This document shows positions 55,853 through 64,000 of a stretch of DNA of 64,000 nucleotides, piece by piece. Origin of the DNA: Littorina saxatilis (lineage: Eukaryota > Mollusca > Gastropoda > Littorinimorpha > Littorinidae); the NCBI RefSeq assembly GCF_037325665.1, contig NC_090253.1, positions 43,125,732 through 43,189,731 of the forward strand, given 5' to 3'. A program made the translations under genes and the position numbers. The notes beneath the pieces were generated by a model, which was not told the DNA's origin, ran no database searches, and saw only the letters and a program-made list of their open reading frames with translations. Position 1 is the first letter of the stretch. The number at the start of each line of letters is the position of its first letter.

Positions 55853-57187
55853 TGTCACTTTGACATGCGCTTACATAATATATTGTTTTAAAAGTGAAAT
55901 CATTAATGCAAAAAATCTGTTTGTCTCTGCATATGCGTCGTTCTTTCGGTGTTTTTTGTACCTCACAGTCTTTTCTATTCATGTTATTCTTTTGTTAACA
56001 GATTTATTGAAGTACAAATAGAGAAACTATAGAACATATAAGTTTTGATCATGTTTAATGACAAATATATATATAAAATCTATACAAAGAGCATGACATT
56101 GTACAAAGTTTTTTGTGTGTATTATGTATGCCTTTATGAATTCAAGCAATAAAACCATGGAATAAATTTGAAGATATTTTGAAGTTCGTTTGTACGTTCA
56201 AGAATGTTTTATTGTCACATAAATCGGCCTAGGAAAAAAAAACTGAATCAAAAATACACCACCTCCCAATTCAACAAAGGAAAAACCTATGTAAACTTTC
56301 TTTCATGTCATTCAATCCCTAAAACAATGAACAAATAGAAAATCTGAAGAAATTCATACACTGCACCAGACTAATTTTGCATTTGAAGAACAAACTAGTA
56401 CCATTTTATTTGGGATCATGCTCAGTTGCTTACATTTTTGGTAGGGCCTTTGCAAATGCGTTGCAAAGGAAAGTACAATAAGAACTGCTTCAATTCATTC
56501 AAATGGCTTTAATAAACATTGTATAGCTGCCAAGTGTTTTTGTTTTTTGTTTTTTTGGGGGGCAGGAAATGAAGGGTCTGGATTAAGAAAGTGCAGAGAA
56601 CCCAGTAACGCGAAGTAGTTAAGGTCCATTGGGCTTTATGGAGTAAGATTCGCAGAAACATTACTTGAAACTCTAGAGGTGGAGAGGGATGATTAAACAT
56701 GTTTCCAAAAGCTGAGAGCAAAAATCAAAGTACTGGTAGCCATAACATATATTTCTCAAAGTTGTGACTCAATTATGTATCATTTGAACCCAGATCAGCG
56801 ATACACTCTACATTTTTTTAATTACAGTATTTCATGCTGTTCAATTTTCCCCGCAAAGATTGATGTCATCAGATTTCTCCAAATGCTTATTTGTCTATGT
56901 GGTCAGGAAGAAGACCACTGAATGCACACTCTGTCAGCAAGCACTTTATACAGCCCACTTACTTTGTCAGTTTTGTATAGCACGCAATCAGTTGCTTTCT
57001 CCCGCCTTCTCCAAGTCGTAAATAAAACCACAAAGCAACACATGTCCAGTACAACTAGAGTTTTTTTCCAGTCGTCTATCCAGCACTGTCAGTAGCCATG
57101 AGTTTTTTTCTCTCCATTATACTCATTGTCGATTGTTTTGTAAGAACAGGATAAAAGACAGTAGCAATGTTCCACCCCAGCCCTAGA
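55853..57187. other. Spacer between convergent genes 2 and 3
   Basis: AT-rich; no exon with coding frame found. It probably contains the 3' UTR of gene 3 (minus-strand AATAAA candidates near 56207 and 56404 are distant). Confidence 0.45.
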
Positions 57188-57415
57188 TCACCGCCTCGGG
57201 GACGCCTGTTGGCCTTGTTGGTTGATCTGAACAGCTTTTCGATTCGAACTCCAGAACGCCCCTGTGAGTGGTCCACTCTGGCAGACGAGGTTGCCCAAGA
57301 AGGCTGGTAGGAAGAGAACACCCATCTGGCCCATGAACATGTACATGCTCAGGTTTAGGGGGAATTGCTTGATATTAATGCCAAACCCAACTGCCCCAAA
57401 CCAGATCAAGGAGCA
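57188..57415 (-). CDS. Gene 3 terminal exon
   Basis: Acceptor TTTTTCATTTTCAG, then CSLIWFGAVGFGINIKQFPL, a second helix (MYMFMGQMGVLFLPAFLGNL) and a polar tail ending QQASPRR-stop. No close polyadenylation signal was found downstream on this strand. Confidence 0.85.
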   Translation of the reverse strand, partial: CSLIWFGAVGFGINIKQFPLNLSMYMFMGQMGVLFLPAFLGNLVCQSGPLTGAFWSSNRKAVQINQQGQQASPRR

Positions 57416-60400
57416 CTGAAAATGAAAAAGAAACAAGTTATTGTCTCTTGGTGACGTTGTACGTCCTACTTGAAGTTTCAGTTGAACTTCCCAATATTTT
57501 CATCTTCTGCTGTCAACTTTCATGATTTACCGAATGCTTACTTTTTTTTGGCCATGTGTACGCTTCAATGCCGTTTTCCTCTCTTAGCATATTGCAGGGT
57601 CCCCACTGGTTTTTAGAAACAAAATTCCATGACTTTTCCATGACTTTCCATGAGCCTCAATAACATTTTCCATGACTAGATCCACAGGTCGCCATTTCCG
57701 AACACGCAAACTTTTTACGTCTTGTCACTGCCAGTTTTGACACTGGCTTGCTTTGCACTGAATTTGAGTCAGTTTCTACGCAGTGTCTCTTCGACAAGCA
57801 AGTCAAGCATTTGCTACGCAGTCAGATTATCGGTAATGTTTGCTGGTCCTGTCATTTCACTAAACTGGACCAGCCACTGTTTGTATCCATCTGCACTTTC
57901 GTAAATTCCGTTTTGTAACCGTCACTGTGACTTGACGAACTGTCATTTTTTTCACCGCGATACACAGTTCATTGCGAAGATCTTCCTCGGTAATTCGTTC
58001 CAATTCCGCATACTTTTTGTTGTCAAGAAACAACTCGAAAGAAAGTTTCAAACTCATCATCCTTCATCTTGCTTGTCGAAGCTCTAAAGTACTTTATCGA
58101 TGCAAAAACAAAAGCAGAAAACTTCGACGAAACCGACTCAAATGCAGCGCAGACGACACGACGAGATAACGGAAGGAAGTGAGCCTCGCTTTGGCTCAAG
58201 TGCCGTTAAAAATACCGTTATTCTCGTATGCAGATACGAACAAGAAATTGGTCATACGAACAAGCCTTGTGCTGGCGACGCAAATCGCCGCTGGCTGGCA
58301 AAGGGGGGGGATGGCTGGGTGACGAAAATCGCCGCTGGCGTGCTAAAGGTTAATTTTTTTTCTTTCTTATTTTTGTTAAATTCCATGACTTTCCATGGCT
58401 TGAATTGAAATTCCATGACTTTCCAGGCCTGAAAAATTAAAAATCAAATTCCATGACTTTCCAGGTTTTCCATGTCCTGTACGAACCCTGCTATTGTCTC
58501 GCCCCATCCAATCTCTACTTTCTGGCCTTATCAAGGGTCTACTTTTTTTGCCAATGATCTGTAATTCACCCCTCCAATGCCCACTGTGTTAATATAACGT
58601 CTGTGGTAAGTTCTCTTGTGTAATAATTGCCTTGCCCTGCCTAGCTTTGGCCTTAATCTCTCCTCTCATACTTACTTGATTGCATTGACCAATGCGCTCT
58701 TTTTCCCTCTCTTCGGCGTAAACTTTCTTGCGCTTTCCCATCACAATTTTCTTGTTTTCTGAAATATCCCGCTTGTTTTGTCTAATGCAACCCCCCCCCC
58801 CCCCCCCCTTTTTGTGCGCATGGCTCTATCCTGTCGCCTATAGTCTTACTTTATCTACTGTGCACTTTCTTGCCCTCTCCGATCACTACATTATTGATTA
58901 TTGACTTTTCCAACCTTTTTGTCATGCTTTCTCAGCTGCACACTTTCTTACCCTCTCCGATCACTACATTATTGACTTTTTCAATCTCTTTGTCATGCTT
59001 TCTCAGCTGCACACTTTCTTGCCCTCTCCGATCACTACATTATGGACTTTTTCAATCTCTTTGTCATGCTTTCTCAGCTGCACACTTTCTTGCCCTCTCC
59101 GATCGCTACATTATTGACTTTTCCAATCGCTTTGTCATGCTTTCTCAGCTGCACACTTTCTTGCCTGCACCGATCGCTACGTCATTGACTTTTCCAATCT
59201 CTTTGTCTTGCTTTCTCAGCTGCACACTTTCTTGCCCTCTCCGATCACTACATTATTGACTTTTCCAATCTCTTTGTCATGCTTTCTCAGCTGCACACTT
59301 TCTTGCCCTCTCCGATCACTACATTATTGACTTTTCCAATCTCTTTGTCTTGCTTTCTCAGCTGCACACTTTCTTGCCTTCTCCGATCACTACATTATTG
59401 ACTTTTCCAATATCTTTGTCTTGCTTTCTCAGCTGCACACTTTCTTGCCCTCTCCGATCACTACATTATTGACTTTTCCAATCTCTTTGTCTTGCTTTCT
59501 CAGCTGCACACTTTCTTGTCCTCTCCAAGGGCTCACATCCATGAGAGGTGGCATAGGACAAATGTCCTGGACATTACAAAACTGATAGGACATTTCTCCT
59601 GAACAAAAATAAATCAATAGGACATTTGTTTTGGCAACAAAACATAAATTTAATTAAACTTGACTAGTTTTTTGTCACAAAGGTAACAGAACAAATAGGC
59701 AACTGTCAACCGGCTTGGACCAATCAGAATTGCGACCCTTGCAAGCTCTTCTCTATAAAAAGCACATAAAGTCTCCCCAAGTTTCGTCTGCTTGTAGAGA
59801 CACATCGCTTCGCTAAACATCGATAAAATAGCAAATCAAACTACTGTAAATGGGAAAGTACAGACATTGTCCGGATCAAATGAAAGCATAATCGGACAAG
59901 GACCATTTTGTGACAAAAACAATAGGACATATGTCCTCTTGTATTAAAAATGTATAGGACATTTGGAAAATGTATGTGTATGTCCGATGTCCGACGTGGA
60001 TGTGAGCCCCTGCCTCTCCGATCACTACATTATTGACTTTTCCAATCTCTTTGTCTTGCTTTCTCAGCTGCACACTTTCTTACCCTCTCCGATCAATACA
60101 TTATTGACTTTTCCAATCTCGTTGTCTTGTTTTCTCAGCTGCACACTTTCTTACCCTCTCCGATCACTGCATTATTGACTTTTCCAATCTCTTTGTCTTG
60201 CTTTCTCAGCTGCACACTTTCTTACCCTCTCGGATCACTACATTATTGACTTTTCCAACCTCTTTGTCATGCTTTCACAGCTGCACACTTTCTTGCCCTC
60301 TCCGATCACTACATTATTGACTTTTTCAATCTCTTTGTCTTGCTTTCTCAGCTACTGTCACCTTTTTGCCCTTTCCAATCACTACATTATTGACTTTTCC

Positions 60401-63400
60401 AATCTCTTTGTCTTGCTTTCTCAGCTGCACACTTTCTTGCCCTCTCCGATCAATACATTATGGACTTTTCTAATCTCTTTGTCTTGCTTTCTCAGCTGCA
60501 CACTTTCTTACCCTCTCCGATCACTACATTATTGACTTTTCTAATCTCTTTGTCTTGCTTTCTCAGCTGCACACTTTCTTGCCCTCTCCGATCAATACAT
60601 TATTGACTTTTCCAATCTCTTTGTCTTGCTTTCTCAGCTGCACACTTTCTTGTCCGCTCCGATCACTACATTATTGACTTTTCCAATGTCTTTGTCTTGC
60701 TTTCTCAGCTGCACACTTTCTTGCCCTCTCCGATCAATACATTATTGACTTTTCCAATCTCTTTGTCATGCTTTCTCAGCTGCACACTTTCTTGCCCTCT
60801 CCGATCACTACATTATTGACTTTTCTAATCTCTTTGTCTTGCTTTCTCAGCTGCACACTTTCTTGCCCTCTCCGATCACTACATTATTGACTTTTCTAAT
60901 CTCTTTGTCTTGCTTTCTCAGCTGCACACTTTCTTTCCCGCTCCGATCACTACATTATTGACTTTTCCAATCTCTTTGTCTTACTTTCTCAGCTGCACAC
61001 TTTCTTACCCTCTCCGATCACTACATTATTGACTTTTCCAATCTCTTTGTCTTGCTTTCTCAGCTACACACTTTCTTACCCTCTCCGATCACTACATTAT
61101 TGACTTTTCCAATCTCTTTGTCTTGCTTTCTCAGCTGCACACTTTCTTGTCATCTCCAATCAATACTGTCTTGCTTTCTCCACATGTTTTTGCCCGGTTC
61201 AATCACAACTGCATGATTTGCTTTCTCAACTGCGCACTTTCTTGCTCTTTCTAGTCATTCTGAAGAGACGATAAATAATAATAACCAACCAACCAATCTC
61301 TCAAGTCAATTCTGTCTTGCTCTTTTTAAAAGCACACAACATTGCACTCTCCAATTGGTTTTTGTGGGTTTTTTTTTAGGTCTAAATAAAACCTGTCCGG
61401 CCCTCTCCAATCACCATGTCTTGTTTTCTTTGATGCACACTCTCTTGCCCTAACCGATGGACAGTTTTGTTTCTTTCCGGTGTTCACTCACAAAAATCAA
61501 CGGTTCTTGAATAATCAACACTTTTAATCCCTCTAGCACCTACTCTTTGCGTTGGCCTTGCCCACTTTCTTGCCAATTTCAAAAAGCCCTTTTTCTTGCA
61601 AATCAAACATTATTACCTACTTTCTTTCCTTCTTGAATGTAAATATCACTCACCAAGACCGCTGTCCGGGCAGACAATATAAGAAGTGTGATCGACAAGA
61701 AGACAAATATTTTAGCGATCACCACACCACACATGTCCCAAATACAGGCATGGGAATTGAAAAAAGTCAAGGGCTGAAAATATCTAAGTACTAGCAAAGT
61801 TGACGGCGCGAAGCACCTAGCCTTACTAGGGGGGTCCGAGGGCATGCCCGCCCGGAATTTTTTCTCTCCAAAGAACCCAAATGGTGCAATTTGGTGTCAT
61901 CCGAGCTCCAAGTTTGCCATTAAATTCAGTTTTTAGAACCATTTTTGCCTCCCTCATGTATTTTTTCGGCGGACACTTTTGCTTTTTCGGCGGAAAAAAT
62001 ATATAAAATAAACCGGCAGAAATTTGCCTTTCGGCGTACAATTCCCATGCCTGCAAATAGTTTCTTAGACTGGGGAGAAAAAAAATAGACAAGACGGGAC
62101 AAGACAAGAAGAAGAACTGACCAAGACTCTGGAAATGAGGACGGTGTGCTTGTCCTCGCTGTAGCGAAACCGCTGTCCTATCCAGGGTATAACGGCGAGG
62201 CCCAAGAAGATACAGCCGTTGATGCGGTGCAGGTAAGCATGCAAGGGATCTACTGAACGGTCCTGAAACAGGCAGAACAAAACATTGGTTGAGATGAAGG
62301 CCATACCCAACTCCCCCAAACCAGACCAAGGAGCACTGAAAATAAAAAGAAACAAGTACTTATAGTCTCTCGGTGACGTTGTCCTACTTCCCAATATGTT
62401 CATCCTCGGCTGTCAACTCTTATGACATCGAATGCTTACTTTCTCCCACCACGTGTATGCGCCAAAACCCAGCCACGGTCGGTAAGACTTTTCATTAGTA
62501 ATGACCCACAAAAGCATAGTTTCTTGCAATTTTTTTTTTTACTCCAGAAGTAGTTTCACCTCAATTAAAGTGCCTTATCTTACGGCAACCACACAAATAC
62601 TCGTTTTTGATCAATGACTTGTATAAGTGTGAATGCCGTTGCCATATGTCTGTCTGTCTGTTTAAGTATGTGTGTGCGTGAACGCTGAAATATCAAATGT
62701 TTATTGTACATGTAACTTGCCAACTCTGAAAGCCACAACTTGATTTCCTGGAACATAAAGTATAAACCTCTGGCAATAATCTTGCGTAACAGCCATCAGC
62801 ATGCCAACAGCTGCACACTATTCAGAGGGAGTGATCCCTATAAACTAGTCACAGTTCAACAGACACGAACCATGGAATCAACTGACCCAAGATTGCTTTA
62901 TCAATTCTGCCATCGACATTATCAGAAATTAACTCAACATGAGTGTGGTTAGACTGAACTAGAAACCAACTATTGTTTCTCAAGATTCAATCAAGACATT
63001 GTAGTGACTGACCACAAACTGTCCGACGAAGGCCGGGGCGATGAGTTCCGTCAAGGACAGCAGCAGGAGCAGCAGGAGGTCCATCAAGAGGAACTTGTTG
63101 ATGTCCACGCGACGGATGTGGATGTTGACGCGACTGCCCGTCCTAATCAGCTGCACCGCCATCACCAGCGACCACAAGCAGCACGGCAGCAGGCAATACA
63201 TCAGGTGCTGCAAGAGGACACAGACGAGTGTGGCCAGTAAGCCTGTCCTTAACTGGGCGAAGTCGACCTCGCGAAGCTGGTCGCACGAAGTTTTAGCACT
63301 GAGTTTTCTGTTAAAAAGACTTCGCGAAGTCGATTTCGGGCTCAGCTAAGGACCGCGTTTACAAGGTCATTAGAGTGAGCTTGAAATTATGTCAAGGCTA

Positions 63401-63833
63401 GTCAGTCGGGGGAACTTTTGCAACTGTGAGAATTCATTGTCGTTGAAACGCACATGAGCTTCTTTCCCGAACCCTCCCCCTCCTCAACTCTCAGCACCGC
63501 TGGAAGACAACAGCTGCAGGCTTTCTAATGGCCACACGCAGTGCATTCCAATGAATTTCGTCTTCTTCTGACTTTACGGTTTTCTTTATCTTATGTTTTG
63601 TGCTCAGTGAGGAATACTATTTCTGAAAACGAAACTCTCAATTTTAAAGCTTTTTTCTCTCGATTTAAACCATCAAATTATCAAAACTTTCTCGGCCTAT
63701 AAAGCGGTCGTAAGGCGAGAGCCTAACTGTGTGAAAATAGTGCAGGAGAGAGTCGCTGGCTACTCACGAAGTCACTGAAGGTTTTGAGGCGGTAGTGGTC
63801 TACACCCATTACGATAGCCGCTCCAAGGTAGCC
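57188..63833 (-). CDS. Gene 3: paralogue of gene 2, 3' part (5' exons outside window)
   Basis: Visible exons in transcript order: 63833-63768 (22 codons, GYLGAAIVMGVDHYRLKTFS then DF), 63207-63016 (64 codons), 62262-62122 (47 codons, DRSVDPLHAYLHRINGCIFL onward), 57415-57188 (75 codons and stop). All are bounded by GT-AG and all introns are phase 0. Exon sizes match gene 2 exons 3-6 (22, 65, 46, 46), with a longer tail here (GAFWSSNRKAVQINQQG, polar and probably cytosolic). Shared marks: HLxYxLxxxxxW at an exon start, D.LH..L near the start of the next, VL(M/I)SR at its end. Each visible exon encodes one to two membrane segments. The family is not recognised. It runs tail to tail with gene 2. 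The last intron (about 4.7 kb) holds a hAT-like element and a 71-bp satellite. Confidence 0.83.
57595..58490. mobile_element. hAT-like element, CAGGGTCCCCAC / CAGGGTTCGTAC termini
   Basis: Both ends carry repeats of tccatgactttccatg, a hallmark arrangement of a widespread hAT group. tattg flanks both sides (5 of 6 bases match). A minus-strand frame at 57860-58060 (LDNKKYAELERITEEDLRNE) has coding-like composition but no identified domain. Confidence 0.75.
58866..61155 (+). repeat. 71-bp satellite array in the last intron of gene 3
   Basis: The unit is cactacattattgacttttc, then caatctctttgtcttgctttctcagctgcacactttcttgccctctccgat in pieces; about 9 copies left and 16 right of an insertion at 59526-60012. 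Degenerate relatives extend to about 61260. The sense strand of the gene is the complement, so the array is purine-rich in the transcript. Confidence 0.93.
59526..60012. mobile_element. hAT-like element inside the 71-bp satellite
   Basis: CAAGGGCTCACATCC..GGATGTGAGCCCCTG with cctctc duplicated at 59520-59525 and 60013-60018. Subterminal aggacaaatgtcct palindromes and an internal TATA-like ctctataaaaagc suggest the promoter end of a deleted transposon. Confidence 0.82.
61745..62053. mobile_element. hAT-like element, CAGGCATGGGAATTG termini
   Basis: CAGGCATGGGAATTG..CAATTCCCATGCCTG apart from one base; caaata duplicated at 61739-61744 and 62054-62059. It carries ggggtccgagggcatgcccg and ttcggcggac motifs. 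Confidence 0.85.
62122..62262 (-). CDS. Gene 3 exon (47 codons)
   Basis: Acceptor CTGCCTGTTTCAG and donor GTCTTG|GTCAGT. One membrane segment (CIFLGLAVIPWI) followed by RFRYSEDKHTVLISRVL. Confidence 0.85.
62290..62460 (-). pseudogene. Partial duplicate of gene 3 terminal exon with its intron
   Basis: 62290-62335 is a second copy of the first third of the terminal exon (CSLVWFGGVGYGLHLNQ against CSLIWFGAVGFGINIKQ), preceded by a TTTTCAG acceptor. The similarity continues into about 120 nt of intron (57416-57550 against 62336-62455). It lies immediately upstream of the acceptor of the exon at 62122-62262 and no donor follows, so it is a decayed copy. Confidence 0.75.
63016..63207 (-). CDS. Gene 3 exon (64 codons)
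   Basis: Acceptor GTCCTCTTGCAG and donor CAGTTT|GTGGTC. HLMYCLLPCCLWSLVMAVQL, a basic loop (RTGSRVNIHIRRVD), then a leucine-rich helix ending LIAPAFVGQF. Confidence 0.83.
63241..63356. mobile_element. Palindromic MITE in gene 3 intron
   Basis: gtccttaactgggcgaagtc..cgcgaag and cttcgcgaagtcgatttc..agctaaggac are inverted; 116 bp overall. Confidence 0.7.
63768..63833 (-). CDS. Gene 3 exon (22 codons)
   Basis: Acceptor ATGATTTCAG and donor GACTTC|GTGAGT. The same size and phase as gene 2 exon 3. Confidence 0.8.
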
Positions 63834-64000
63834 CTGAAATCATAGTCACATGAATTATGAAGTGTTTCTGCTTCTTCAAAATAACTTTTGTGTACCAATG
63901 TCAGTCTGTTTAAACCTCTCGTGCGTCTGTTCGTCGAGTTTGCAAAGATGTTACACTTAATGGTCCATTGTAACATAAAGCCGTATTGAGTTGTAATCAC

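Noticed and set aside
58870-60535. Frames with SLSCFLSCTLSCPLRSLHY repeats
   Set aside because: Translation of the 71-bp satellite.
63004-63349. Plus-strand frames rich in Q or S/R
   Set aside because: Antisense shadows of the 64-codon exon of gene 3.

Overview
This is a eukaryotic, animal genome window. Its genes are intron-rich with GT-AG splice sites, spaced by long non-coding stretches packed with interspersed repeats, (TG)n, (CT)n and (CA)n microsatellites and two satellite arrays. The repeat repertoire (tRNA-headed SINEs with an AAGAAG tail, an AAAG-tailed retroposon, Helitron-type elements, 'gcgctatataaatg..(att)n' tails) is what I would expect of a marine gastropod mollusc. That placement is an inference from style; no species is claimed.

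Layout. 1-7205: an 82-bp satellite array (about 55 monomers) with homologous but divergent monomers on both flanks, inverted on the right, and with a LINE 3' end and a CCGG-flanked MITE inserted. 7206-15535: microsatellites, SINEs and one Helentron-like element; only a weak trace of a transcription unit near 9.5-10.5 kb. 15735-31959 (minus): gene 1, a seven-exon gene. Its two large exons encode BTB, BACK and Kelch domains, and five small exons, found by splice sites and matching phases, appear to add a C-terminal MATH-like domain. 33998-50887 (plus): gene 2, a complete six-exon multi-pass membrane protein of 282 residues, divergent from gene 1. 57188-63833 (minus, 5' part outside the window): gene 3, a paralogue of gene 2 in tail-to-tail orientation with the same exon sizes and all-phase-0 introns.

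Introns and spacers are filled by mobile elements, many datable by nesting: (a) three families sharing a CAAG-plus-hairpin terminus and subterminal inverted repeats (Helentron/HINE-like), one of them loaded with TCAAGGTCA nuclear-receptor half-sites, plus a chimera of two families; (b) canonical CTAG-ended Helitrons lying head to tail; (c) hAT-like elements with perfect 5-6 bp target duplications; (d) Harbinger-like elements with TTA/TAAT duplications, one of which carries a 79-codon ORF; (e) a piggyBac element cut down to its N-terminal ORF; (f) two TTAA-flanked elements; (g) tRNA-headed SINEs and an AAAG-tailed retroposon, several with clean target duplications. A 71-bp satellite fills the last intron of gene 3.

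The three genes share no evident pathway. Gene 1 is likely a cullin-3 substrate adaptor; genes 2 and 3 are membrane proteins of a family I do not recognise. I saw no bacterial features, CRISPR, rRNA, genuine tRNA gene or LTR/viral coding sequence.
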